Positions 17,984 to 26,047 of a DNA stretch of 64,000 nt are shown one piece after another. The DNA is taken from NCBI GenBank assembly GCA_905182555.1, contig CAJJBX010000005.1, positions 124,001 to 188,000 on the forward strand, given 5' to 3'. A program made the translations under genes and the position numbers. Positions within the stretch are counted from its first letter, which is position 1. Each line of letters opens with the position of its first letter. The notes beneath the pieces were generated by a model. It ran no database searches, was not told the DNA's origin, and saw only the letters and a program-made list of their open reading frames with translations. This DNA comes from an uncultured Ilumatobacter sp. Its GTDB lineage: Bacteria > Actinomycetota > Acidimicrobiia > Acidimicrobiales > Ilumatobacteraceae.

Positions 17984-19405
17984 GTCGTGGTGTTCGTGGC
18001 GGCGCGACACCACGGATCGGCCGACCGTTTTGGTGGCCTTGACCGGCAGAACGACGAGGCGGATTGCCATGTTCGAGGCACGCGCCGGGAACGGCACGAA
18101 CTTGGTTTGACGTTCACTCGGTAGCGCCTCCTTGAAGGCGATCCGATAGGCGACGAAAGCAAAAATCACCGAGAACGCCGCGCTCATCGTGAAGAAGAAC
18201 GCGTCGTCGCCGAACCATGACATCAGTGAGGCAGCGACGAGTGGTCCGACCAGGGCACCCGAGCCGTTAATCCGCACCAATGTGCCCGCTGCACCTACCG
18301 TCTTTTCGACCGGTGTCCAGTCGAGCGTGTACGAGACCACGAGTGAGTACAGCGGGAACATCGTGCCACCGATACCGAACATGATGAGCAGCATGAGCGC
18401 GCTGTCTGGCCGAACTGTCGAAGCAATCACGGACAAGGCTGCTGCTGCGATCACGACGCCAAAGATCACGTTGCGCCGCGACACCCGGTCGGAAAGGCGA
18501 CCAACCGGCCACTGGAGGACAATGGCGCCGATCGTCGGGGCGATCAGGAACGCCGCTGTGCGATGGACCGACAAGCCGCTCCTCGTGGCGTAGAGCGCCG
18601 CGAGGCCGAGCAACACACCGGCCGAAGCACCACTCATGAACGATCCAACAACGCCCGTCGGGACGTAGCCGATCAACTCTCGGATAGAGACTTTCTCAAT
18701 CGGGCGACTCGGCGGCACCTTCGCTGCAGCCGCAAGCGTCACGGGGACGAGCGCCAGTGAAACAAGTACCGATGAGACAATGAACAGGCGAAAGCCATTG
18801 GGGTCAGCGACGGCAATGAGGTACTGGCCGATGCCCAGCCCGGCCATCGAGACAATCATGTAGACAGCAAGCGTTCGTCCCCGATTCGCCGGAGTCGAGA
18901 GTTCGGCTAGCCACGACTCGATCACGATGTACAGCCCGGCGAAGCAAAAGCCGAACACAAAGCGCATTGCAGTCCACGTCACCGGCAAAACCGACAGGGC
19001 GTGAATCAGGACCGCACTCGACGCCAACGACGCCAGTCCGGCGAAGACACGGATGTGACCAACGGACGCGATCATTTTCACAACAAGACTTGGCGCAATC
19101 AGGAACCCAGCGAAGTAGCCCGCCATGATCACGCCGGTGACAACGACGCTGAAGCCCTCACTGCCCGAGCGGACGCCAATCACTGCACCGTTCAGCCCGT
19201 TGCCAATCATCAGCAAGCCGAGGCCGAGAAATAGCGCCCAGAGACCAGCAGCAGAATCGCCCTCCGGCTCAGCTGCGAGGTCCTCGTACTGGGTCCGCTG
19301 ATAGCCAGCGTGGCTCGACCCACCGTCGCGAGACGCGTCGATTCCACCGTTCGCCGCTGGGATCTCTGCGTCCTCAGCAGGATTGGGCTGTTCCACGATG
19401 GGCAA
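17975..19405 (-). CDS. MFS transporter (YcaD/TetA-like)
   Basis: 476 residues. A hydrophilic N-terminal extension of about 50 residues precedes twelve predicted membrane helices (about 55-435), then a basic tail of about 40 residues. The second-to-third helix loop and the FCFAGLYIVIESWLAELSTPANRGRTLAVY segment resemble the YcaD/YfkF branch of major facilitators. GRLSDRVSRRNVIFG is the second-half copy of the MFS loop motif. Substrate unknown. The 3' end overlaps the tandem repeat at 17921-17983. Confidence 0.85.
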   Translation of the reverse strand: MPIVEQPNPAEDAEIPAANGGIDASRDGGSSHAGYQRTQYEDLAAEPEGDSAAGLWALFLGLGLLMIGNGLNGAVIGVRSGSEGFSVVVTGVIMAGYFAGFLIAPSLVVKMIASVGHIRVFAGLASLASSAVLIHALSVLPVTWTAMRFVFGFCFAGLYIVIESWLAELSTPANRGRTLAVYMIVSMAGLGIGQYLIAVADPNGFRLFIVSSVLVSLALVPVTLAAAAKVPPSRPIEKVSIRELIGYVPTGVVGSFMSGASAGVLLGLAALYATRSGLSVHRTAAFLIAPTIGAIVLQWPVGRLSDRVSRRNVIFGVVIAAAALSVIASTVRPDSALMLLIMFGIGGTMFPLYSLVVSYTLDWTPVEKTVGAAGTLVRINGSGALVGPLVAASLMSWFGDDAFFFTMSAAFSVIFAFVAYRIAFKEALPSERQTKFVPFPARASNMAIRLVVLPVKATKTVGRSVVSRRHEHHDPN

Positions 19406-19475
19406 GCCGCAGAAATCTAGCCGCCTGGGCCCCTTCGAATTTCAAGTTGACAAGTTTGCGAGAGAGTCACCGAGC

Positions 19476-19865
19476 TCAGCGGTGGCGACCGCGGAGCTTG
19501 TCGAGTTGCCGCCGGTCTCGCTTGGTCGGTCGACCAGCGCCGCGATCTCGTTCGAAGATCGGCGGGGACAGCGGATCGCGTTCAGGCGGTGGCGGACTGT
19601 GATCAACGAAGCAACTGACCGCGACCGGTGCGCCGACACGCTTGGCAACAACTGTGACCACATCGACAATTCGTTCCCGCTGGTTCAGGCGCGCCTCGAT
19701 TCGATCACCGACCTTGACAGCAGACGAGGGCTTCGCTGGTTTGCCATTAATCTTGATGTGCCCCGCCCGGCATGCTCCGGCGGCGTCGGAGCGCGTCTTG
19801 GTGAGTCGAACCGACCACAGCCACTGATCAACTCGCGCGCTCTCCACACCTCCATCTTGCACCAC
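19476..19865 (-). CDS. S4-domain RNA-binding protein (Hsp15-like)
   Basis: 129 residues with an N-terminal S4 domain (about 9-70): RVDQWLWSVRLTKTRSDAA and GHIKINGKPAKPSSAVKVGD match the helix-helix-strand core of Hsp15/HslR-type ribosome-rescue proteins. The C-terminal tail is basic (KRDRRQLDKLRGRHR), fitting RNA or ribosome binding. A role in handling stalled 50S subunits is known for Hsp15 in E. coli and is only inferred here. Divergent from the acyl-ACP desaturase gene with 61 bp between starts. Confidence 0.85.
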   Translation of the reverse strand: MVQDGGVESARVDQWLWSVRLTKTRSDAAGACRAGHIKINGKPAKPSSAVKVGDRIEARLNQRERIVDVVTVVAKRVGAPVAVSCFVDHSPPPPERDPLSPPIFERDRGAGRPTKRDRRQLDKLRGRHR

Positions 19866-19926
19866 AAATTGGCCATATGTCGCGCCCGGCTCGCATGGCT
19901 ACCTACTGGTCGGTAGGCTGCATGTT

Positions 19927-20847
19927 GTGAACGAGCAGGAAATCCTCCACGCCATCACTCCCGACGTCGAGCAGTTGCTCGAACGGCATCTGGAGACCAC
20001 CAAAGAGTGGTTCCCGCATGAGTATGTGCCGTACAGCCGCGGTCGGGACCACATGGAGGGGCATCAGTGGACCCCCGCCGATGCCGATCTCGCCGGTGCG
20101 CAACTTTCTGAAGAGGTCCGCAGCGCGCTGCTCGTCAACCTCCTCACCGAAGACAACTTGCCGTATTACTTCCGGTCGGTCGAGCGGATGTTCGGTAAAG
20201 ACGGCGCCTGGGGCGAATGGGCCCGCCGCTGGACTGCCGAAGAAGGTCGTCACTCGATGGCGATCTATGGCTACATCACCGTCACGCGGGCGATCGACCC
20301 AATCGAGCTGGAGCGGAGCCGAATGGTACAGGTCAGCAAGGGCGAGACGCCTGACCCCGAGACCACCCACGATGGTTTCATTTACCTTGCTTTGCAGGAA
20401 CTCGCCACGCGAATCTCGCACCGCAACACCGGTGCCCAACTCGGTGACGACGTCGGCTTCAACCTGCTCAAGCGAGTGTGCAGCGACGAAAATCTGCACC
20501 AGCTTTTTTATCGCGATCTCGCAGCAGCGGCCATCAAGGCCGACCCGAACACGATGATGATCGCAATGGAAAAGCAGGTCCGTTCGTTCGCGATGCCGGG
20601 TACTGGTATTCCTGACTTCGAGCGGCATGCCAAGGCCATTGCCCGTGCCGGCATCTACGACCTACAGATCCACCACGAACAGATTCTGGCCCCCGTGGTC
20701 CTGCGCCAGTGGGACGCTGCGAACATCACAGGCCTCTCCGGCGAGGGTGCCGCAGCGCAGGAACGCTTGATGAAGCGGATGGCAACCAGCGCACGTGTTG
20801 CAAAGCGGTACGCCGAAAAGCGCGATGCCCAAATGCAACCGGCCTAA
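19927..20847 (+). CDS. Acyl-ACP desaturase (DesA-type, fatty acid desaturase type 2)
   Basis: Soluble di-iron enzyme that introduces a double bond into ACP-bound fatty acids using O2 and ferredoxin; 306 residues, start GTG 19927. Di-iron ligands are visible as Glu in TEDNLPYY, the EExxH motif in EEGRH, Glu in LQELATRISHR and the ExxH motif in DENLH, spaced as in the family. Actinobacterial DesA1/DesA2 are the nearest known types; position specificity cannot be read from sequence. Monocistronic by arrangement. Confidence 0.92.
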   Translation: MNEQEILHAITPDVEQLLERHLETTKEWFPHEYVPYSRGRDHMEGHQWTPADADLAGAQLSEEVRSALLVNLLTEDNLPYYFRSVERMFGKDGAWGEWARRWTAEEGRHSMAIYGYITVTRAIDPIELERSRMVQVSKGETPDPETTHDGFIYLALQELATRISHRNTGAQLGDDVGFNLLKRVCSDENLHQLFYRDLAAAAIKADPNTMMIAMEKQVRSFAMPGTGIPDFERHAKAIARAGIYDLQIHHEQILAPVVLRQWDAANITGLSGEGAAAQERLMKRMATSARVAKRYAEKRDAQMQPA

Positions 20848-20867
20848 CCCACAGCCGGTTGTCGCAG

Positions 20868-20963
20868 CTAGGCGAACGCCGTTCCCGCCACCATGGCGAC
20901 AATGAGCACCATCAGCCCGAACAACACGAGGCGGCGCTTCATGTCTGAATGCTGTGATTTCAT
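20868..20963 (-). CDS. Possible small single-pass membrane protein (31 aa)
   Basis: Minus-strand frame from ATG 20963 to TAG 20868 encoding 31 residues: a short charged N-terminus with MKRR, then an uninterrupted hydrophobic helix (LVLFGLMVLIVAMVAGTAFA). An inner ATG at 20942 would leave 24 residues, essentially KRR plus the helix. The basic-then-hydrophobic order is typical of genuine small membrane proteins, but there is no clear ribosome binding site and no comparison available. It fills the gap between desaturase and thpR. Confidence 0.35.
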   Translation of the reverse strand: MKSQHSDMKRRLVLFGLMVLIVAMVAGTAFA

Positions 20964-21065
20964 GAGTCAATTGTCGCCCGTTTCGACGAGAAGCGTCCAG
21001 ACACCCTGCTGGACCCGAGCGGAGTCTGGGTTGAGAACACCCCGCCGCCTGCAACCCTGCTCGTG

Positions 21066-21563
21066 ATGAGTCGACTGTTTCTTGCCGTCTGGCCAACGGC
21101 CAACGTTGTCGAAATGCTCACCGAGTTACCCCGCAAAGACCAGCAGGGAGTGCGCTTCGTCGCACCAGAGAACTGGCATGCCACGCTCCGCTTTCTCGGC
21201 GAGGCCGACATTGACAACGTGTGTGAAGCAATGAATCGCGCTGAACTGCCAGCGGCAGTCGCGCGAGTCGGCCCGGCCATCGACATGCTCGGAACGCATT
21301 CGGCAATGGCACCGGTCAACGGGATCGATGCACTTTCTGCCGCCGTGGTAGAGGCAACAGCCGGTATCGGCAGTCTCGATCCGCGGCCGACGTTCACCGG
21401 CCACATCACCATCGCTCGAGTCAAGCGTGGTGCCATCGTGCGCAAGGTCGTTGGCATGCTGTGCCAGGCAGAGTTTGACGTTGATGAGGTTGCCCTCGTA
21501 GAGAGCCGCCTGCACCCAGGCGGCGCTCGCTATGCAACTGTTGCTACTTGGCCCACCCGCTGA
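21066..21563 (+). CDS. thpR: RNA 2',3'-cyclic phosphodiesterase (2H/LigT family)
   Basis: 165-residue 2H phosphoesterase. The two HxTx motifs that define the active site are HATL (in NWHATLRFLGE) and HITI (in FTGHITIARVK). The N-terminus SRLFLAVWP is typical for ThpR. The start is ATG 21066, directly after a GTG that could also serve. ThpR opens 2',3'-cyclic phosphates of RNA ends; the physiological RNA is unknown. The stop codon is the first part of an 11-bp tandem repeat. Confidence 0.9.
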   Translation: MSRLFLAVWPTANVVEMLTELPRKDQQGVRFVAPENWHATLRFLGEADIDNVCEAMNRAELPAAVARVGPAIDMLGTHSAMAPVNGIDALSAAVVEATAGIGSLDPRPTFTGHITIARVKRGAIVRKVVGMLCQAEFDVDEVALVESRLHPGGARYATVATWPTR

Positions 21564-21614
21564 CTCTGTGCTGACTCTGTGCTGACTCTGTGCTGACTCT
21601 GTGCTGACTCTTTG
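21560..21614. repeat. 11-bp tandem repeat (CTGACTCTGTG, five units) at the thpR stop
   Basis: Four perfect units and a fifth with one change (CTGACTCTTTG), beginning one base before the TGA of thpR so that every unit carries TGA. No inverted symmetry or T-run, so not an ordinary terminator. Confidence 0.9.
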
Positions 21615-21676
21615 CTGATCCGCCCGCTGACCCGACTTGAGAACTCGACCTGCCAAGCCAGCACTACTGTCGGGAC

Positions 21677-22240
21677 ATGACCGATGGCGCTGACGACCGG
21701 CTTCCCACGCGCGTCCAGACACCCCGACTACTCCTGCGGTGTTGGCAGCACGACGAAGCCTCGATACTCGGCGACCTCGTCGAGGGCAACGTTGAGCATC
21801 TCCGACCGTGGATGCCCTGGATCAAATTTGAACCACAAACGGTCACCGAACGCGTCGCGTTGATCGAAACGTGGACTCGCCAGTGCGAGGAAGGCGGCGA
21901 CGTCGTGTTCGGCACGTTCTTTGACGGCATCGCGATCGGGAGCTGTGGGCTCCACCGTCGCGTTGGCGCCGGCGCACTCGACATCGGCTACTGGATCGCT
22001 GATGACCATACGCGGCGCGGATTCGCCACAGAGATCACCTCGGCGTTGACAACCACGGCGTTCGGCGTCGCTGGCATCGAACGCGTCGAGGTCCACACCG
22101 ATGAGGCCAACGAGGCAAGCGCTGGCGTTCCCGCCAAGCTTGGCTTCCACCGCGACCGAGTCATCGAAAAAGAGCCAACAGCAGTTGCGGAGTCTGGGCG
22201 GTCGGTTATCTGGACGATGGCCCAAGCCGACTGGTGCTAA
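21677..22240 (+). CDS. GNAT acetyltransferase (RimJ/RimL-like)
   Basis: 187 residues from ATG 21677. TPRLLLRCWQHDEA is the characteristic first strand and helix of the RimJ/RimL-type group; GYWIADDHTRRGFATEITSA is the acetyl-CoA pyrophosphate-binding loop (Q/RxxGxG/A region) and EVHTDEANEASAGVPAKLGF the C-terminal strand-helix, where an Asn is usual at the position read as Gly-Val (a slight deviation). Substrate may be a protein N-terminus, an antibiotic or a small amine. Convergent with the nitroreductase gene, stops 8 bp apart. Confidence 0.85.
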   Translation: MTDGADDRLPTRVQTPRLLLRCWQHDEASILGDLVEGNVEHLRPWMPWIKFEPQTVTERVALIETWTRQCEEGGDVVFGTFFDGIAIGSCGLHRRVGAGALDIGYWIADDHTRRGFATEITSALTTTAFGVAGIERVEVHTDEANEASAGVPAKLGFHRDRVIEKEPTAVAESGRSVIWTMAQADWC

Positions 22241-22247
22241 GTCTCCA

Positions 22248-23015
22248 CTACGACCAAGCGTTCCCGAACGTGTCGCGGAAGGCAAGCTGGCTCGGGGCCT
22301 GGCGTGAAATTGGGCCGTGACCCTTACCGACCGGATACCCGATCGGGACAAGGGCTGCGGTTGCCCAGCCCTCGGGAATTTTGAGGAGTTCCATCACTTC
22401 AGCCTCGCGAAGGCAGTGGAGCGTTGTCAGTGTGCAGCCCAACCCCTCGGCAACGCAGGCAAGCATCGCGTTCTGTACCGCCGGATAAATCGACCCGCCA
22501 CCGACCACACTGACCCGATCGAGCTTGGCATCGGTGATCGCCATCATCTTCGGGTTGCCACAGAACAGCAACAACGCTGGCGCCTCGTCGAGGTGGTCGG
22601 CAAGGTAGTCGCCGGCCGCAGCAACGCGTTCCCACGGTGCGAGCTGTTCGGGCGGCAGGCCTTCCATCATCTTCATAAAGCCGCCAACGTATTTGGCCCA
22701 CTCCGGCGCATAGATCTCTTTCATCGAGGCCTTGACCTCGGGATCAGTGATGACCACGACACGCCACGGCTGCGTGTTGCCTCCTGTCGGCGCCCAGCAC
22801 GCTGCCTGGAGCACGCGCTCCAGCACGTCGTCGGGAATCGGGTCGGGCCGCAACTTACGGACAGCCCGCAGCGTGCTCATCGATGCATAGAGGCCAGCGG
22901 TTTCGGAGTCGTCAGTCACCAGCCCAGCGTGCCACAACCACAACGGCGGCAGCCGCCTGGACAACATCGCTGCGTTCTTCAGCTCGTCGATCGATGGGTC
23001 ACGGTGGGTAGCCAT
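22248..23015 (-). CDS. Nitroreductase family FMN oxidoreductase
   Basis: 255 residues. SMSTLRAVRKLRPDPIPDDV and APTGGNTQPWRVVVI are the FMN-binding segments; GLGCTLTTLH is the C-terminal flavin contact. It shares these with the nitroreductase at 882-1541 but has an insertion with MKEIYAPEWAKYVGGFMKMMEGLPP between the first and second half, as in larger members acting on nitroaromatics or enones. Physiological substrate unknown. ATG 23015 is used; an unusual 40-residue lead precedes the conserved core, so a later start at the GTG or ATG near residue 33-46 is possible. Confidence 0.85.
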   Translation of the reverse strand: MATHRDPSIDELKNAAMLSRRLPPLWLWHAGLVTDDSETAGLYASMSTLRAVRKLRPDPIPDDVLERVLQAACWAPTGGNTQPWRVVVITDPEVKASMKEIYAPEWAKYVGGFMKMMEGLPPEQLAPWERVAAAGDYLADHLDEAPALLLFCGNPKMMAITDAKLDRVSVVGGGSIYPAVQNAMLACVAEGLGCTLTTLHCLREAEVMELLKIPEGWATAALVPIGYPVGKGHGPISRQAPSQLAFRDTFGNAWS

Positions 23016-23548
23016 TGTTGCTCAGGCCTCGTCCGGATCAACCTGCACAGATACGTCGCGGCTACCGGCGTCTGACTTGAGATTCGGGGCATCTCACAGA
23101 ACTCTGTGACAGTCCATCGTGACTGTGGTTGTTACCGACTTCCCCGATTGATCTCGCGATAGGAGCAAAACTGGGGAAGTTCAACCCAGATGGTGCCTTC
23201 GCATTGGCGCGATCAGTCGTGCTCGACCGAGTATCGCGAGCCGAGCTGTCGGATGCATCACGTTCGATTCTGGTGAGAGCATCAGTGACGGAGCCGATCT
23301 TGCCAATCATCTGCCCGTGTGTGAGCGACACCACCATCTCGTTCACCAGGGCGGTTGGGCGGTTGGGCGGTCACGATGACGCCGGATCGGGTGGCAACTT
23401 GGACCAGTCCAGACGGATCGAGGAACTGGACTGGCAGCACCAGTGATCGCGTCCCCGGTCTCAATCGCGAGTTCGACAGGCGACCTGTTGGTGGCACGCT
23501 GCCAATGCTGTGCTGAAACGTTGGCGGGTCGACGGTCGGTATTGGTTG
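23016..23548. other. 533-bp region without a convincing gene
   Basis: Short frames exist on both strands (for example minus 23062-23346 and plus 23129-23446) but neither has a recognisable domain, a clear ribosome binding site or consistent codon choice. The minus frame starting at 23346 (MNEMVVSLTHGQMIGKIG) is the least implausible and might be a remnant of a larger gene. A short duplicated stretch (GGTTGGGCGG twice) lies at about 23352-23371. No RNA gene or terminator seen. Confidence 0.5.
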
Positions 23549-24277
23549 CTACGAGCCGTAAATCAGGTTCGGGAGTTCGGCGAGGTTGTTGACCATGTGA
23601 TTGATATCGGCAGCGTTTTCCGGCAGCGGCTCGCCGGAAGGGTTGTACCAGCAGGTCGCGCAGCCAGCGTTTGCACCGCCGGCGATGTCTGAGCTCAGGC
23701 TGTCCCCGACAACCAGCACCGTCGCCGGGTCTGGATTGCCGAGCTGACCGAGCGCGACGTCGAAGAATGCTTGGCCCGGCTTGGCGTAGCCGATCTCACT
23801 CGAGACAGTGATCGATTCGAAGTAGTGCGCCAACTCGAACCGTTCGAGCCGTGGCCGCTGCACTTCGGCGTACCCATTGGTGATCATGCCCATTCGAACG
23901 CTGCCGTGGAGTGCTTGGAGTAGCTCGACGGCGCCCGGAATTAATCGTCCACTCTTGCTCAACCATCCGAGATACTCAGCTGCGAGAACGGACGGGTCGA
24001 CGTCGATGTCGGTGTGCTCGATCAGGAGTCGAAAGCGTTCGTCATTGAGCGTGTCGAGCGTCAGGGTTCCAGCTTCTATCTGCTTCCAAAGCGGTTCGGC
24101 GAGGCGCTTGAAGGCCCCCAGGTAGCTCTCGGCTTCGGCGACTCCATGCGCTGCCAGTAGCCCGGGGAATGCTTCTGTTTGGGCCGAGGTGAAGTCCGAG
24201 AGCGTGTTGTCCAGGTCGAACAGGACGACCGGGTAACGGGGCGACGATGGAACTGAAGCAGTCGGCAAGTCGTTCAC
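23549..24277 (-). CDS. HAD-superfamily phosphatase (YjjG-like nucleotidase)
   Basis: 242 residues from GTG 24277; the frame is open to 24322 without further similarity. HAD motifs are present in order: motif I FDLDNTLSD (nucleophile Asp), motif II MITNGYAE (Ser/Thr position), motif III Lys in EIGYAKPGQAFFD, motif IV VVGDSLSSDI. The helical cap lies between motifs I and II. NDERFRLLIEH and the GDSLSSDI form resemble YjjG-type 5'-nucleotidases acting on non-canonical pyrimidines, but substrate assignment is tentative. Confidence 0.85.
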   Translation of the reverse strand: MNDLPTASVPSSPRYPVVLFDLDNTLSDFTSAQTEAFPGLLAAHGVAEAESYLGAFKRLAEPLWKQIEAGTLTLDTLNDERFRLLIEHTDIDVDPSVLAAEYLGWLSKSGRLIPGAVELLQALHGSVRMGMITNGYAEVQRPRLERFELAHYFESITVSSEIGYAKPGQAFFDVALGQLGNPDPATVLVVGDSLSSDIAGGANAGCATCWYNPSGEPLPENAADINHMVNNLAELPNLIYGS

Positions 24278-24375
24278 AATGGCAGAGTATCGAGCGAGGA
24301 TCTCGAGCACGCCAACCAGCACGTCATCGGGCCCCGGCAGCTCAATCTTTGTGTAAGCCGAAGCAGTCTCGGTTG

Positions 24376-24395
24376 CCGCTATCGCTCACACAAAA
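24376..24395 (-). repeat. Dispersed 3'-end motif downstream of nuoN
   Basis: On the minus strand TTTTGTGTGAGCGATAGCGG, identical for 16 bases to 48429-48444. It lies about 80 bp after the nuoN stop. With TTTGTGTAAGC on the plus strand at about 24351-24361 it can form an 11-bp imperfect stem (one mismatch) with a 20-odd base loop, so it could be a transcript-end hairpin of the nuo operon (inference). Confidence 0.45.
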
Positions 24396-24400
24396 CCACA

Positions 24401-24426
24401 GCCCAAGAATTGCGCCCAAGAATTGC
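24401..24426. repeat. 13-bp direct repeat (GCCCAAGAATTGC, two units)
   Basis: Two perfect adjacent copies, followed by GCGCAAGG, in the 150-bp gap between nuoN and the HAD gene. Nothing else is seen in that gap apart from the hairpin-like motif at 24343-24395. Confidence 0.8.
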
Positions 24427-24475
24427 GCGCAAGGTTTAAGGATCCAATGACGGGATCAAATTGGTCTGTGGGTCG

Positions 24476-26047
24476 TCAGCGAGCGATGATCGAAACAGTT
24501 TGGGCCGCGTCGATCAGCCAACCAGGGAAGACCCCGACGAACAGTGTGAAGGCTGCGGCACCGAAGATCGCGACACCAGCCGAGAACGGAATCGTCACGG
24601 GTTCGGCATCGTCACCACCATCGGAATCAGCGAGCCACATGTTGACCATGATTCGCAGGTAAAGGAACGCAGCGACGACGGCAGCGACCATGGCAATGAC
24701 CGCAATGACATAGCTCTCTTCTTCGACAGCGGCCTGGATGACACCAAACTTCGCAATGAAGCCGGAGGTGAGCGGCACGCCAGCCTGCGCAAGCAAGAAG
24801 ACCGTGAATGCAAGTGCCAGGGTCGGACGACGCTTGGCGAGGCCCTTAAACGAGTCGAGCGACGAGTCGCCGTCTTCGTCGCCTGACGCCTTCGACACGA
24901 CGGTGACGACACCGAACGAACCAATCACGAGCACTGAATAGAGCATCAGGTACAGCGCCACTGAGGCAATGCCATCGCCCGGCAGAGCTTCGCCCGCCGT
25001 GTTGCGAGCAGCCTCGACACCCACCAGCAGGAAGCCAGCGTGACTCACCGACGAGTAGGCAAGCATGCGCTTGACGTTCGTCTGCACGACGGCCAGGAAT
25101 GAACCAACGACCAGCGAAAGAACTGCAAGCGCCCAGATGACCGGGCCCCAGTCATCACGGAAGAACGGCAGTGCGGTGACCAGTACACGAATCATTGCGG
25201 CGAAGGCGGCGGCTTTGCCGACTGATGCCATGAATGCAGTGACTGGCGACGGCGCCCCTTCGTAGACGTCGGGCGTCCACACGTGGAACGGAGCTGCCGC
25301 GACCTTAAAGCCAAGCCCGACGATCAACATCGCGATGCCGGCGAGCGCCAACGGGTCGGAGTTGTCGAGGTCGACACCATTGCGGAAGGCGATGACCATC
25401 TCGGTGATGTTGGTGGTGCCAGATGCTCCGTACAGGAGCGCGATGCCGTAGAGGAAGAACGCCGACGCAAAGCCGCCGAGCACGAAATACTTGATGCCGG
25501 ACTCGGCCGACTTGAGCGAACGACGATTCGAGGCGGCAAGCACGTAGAGCGCAAGCGACAGCGTCTCGAGGCCGAGGAACAGCACGATGAGGTCGTTGGC
25601 CGACGCCATGACGATGCCACCAATGGCAGCAACCATGTACAGCGCGTAGATCTCGGGGCCTTCGTTTGGCGTCCCACGCAGGAACGAGTCGGTCAAGAGC
25701 GACACGAGCAGCAAACTCATACAGATCGTGATTGTCAAGAACATCGCGAACGTGTCGAAGGCGACGACACCGCCAACGAGCGTCTGCACGCCAGTGTCGG
25801 TGATGTCGTCCCACTGAACCATTGCCAACGCACCGGCGGTACCGGCGGTGAATGCAGACACGAATGCGTACAGGCCCTTGGGCCACTGCGGGGTCATTGC
25901 GCCCACGACCATGATGCCCAGGGCCCCGGCAAGTAGCGCCAGCATCGGCGACAGTGCAAACCAGTTGACCTCGGGGCCCTGGAATGCCTGGGCGGGAAGC
26001 TGTGCCGGGAAGCTGCCAGCGAACGAAGAAGCGAGCTCAGAGATCAT
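24476..26047 (-). CDS. nuoN: NADH-quinone oxidoreductase subunit N
   Basis: Membrane-arm antiporter-like subunit of complex I, 523 residues with about 14 helices. The conserved TM5 Glu region (LFLGLETLSLALYVLAA), the TM7/8 region (KVAAAPFHVWTPDVYEGAPSPVTAFMASVGKAAAF) with its proton-channel Lys residues and VKRMLAYSSVSHAGFLLVG are all present. The start ATG overlaps the nuoM stop (ATGA). Last gene of the nuo operon; followed by a possible hairpin at 24343-24395. Confidence 0.95.
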   Translation of the reverse strand: MISELASSFAGSFPAQLPAQAFQGPEVNWFALSPMLALLAGALGIMVVGAMTPQWPKGLYAFVSAFTAGTAGALAMVQWDDITDTGVQTLVGGVVAFDTFAMFLTITICMSLLLVSLLTDSFLRGTPNEGPEIYALYMVAAIGGIVMASANDLIVLFLGLETLSLALYVLAASNRRSLKSAESGIKYFVLGGFASAFFLYGIALLYGASGTTNITEMVIAFRNGVDLDNSDPLALAGIAMLIVGLGFKVAAAPFHVWTPDVYEGAPSPVTAFMASVGKAAAFAAMIRVLVTALPFFRDDWGPVIWALAVLSLVVGSFLAVVQTNVKRMLAYSSVSHAGFLLVGVEAARNTAGEALPGDGIASVALYLMLYSVLVIGSFGVVTVVSKASGDEDGDSSLDSFKGLAKRRPTLALAFTVFLLAQAGVPLTSGFIAKFGVIQAAVEEESYVIAVIAMVAAVVAAFLYLRIMVNMWLADSDGGDDAEPVTIPFSAGVAIFGAAAFTLFVGVFPGWLIDAAQTVSIIAR

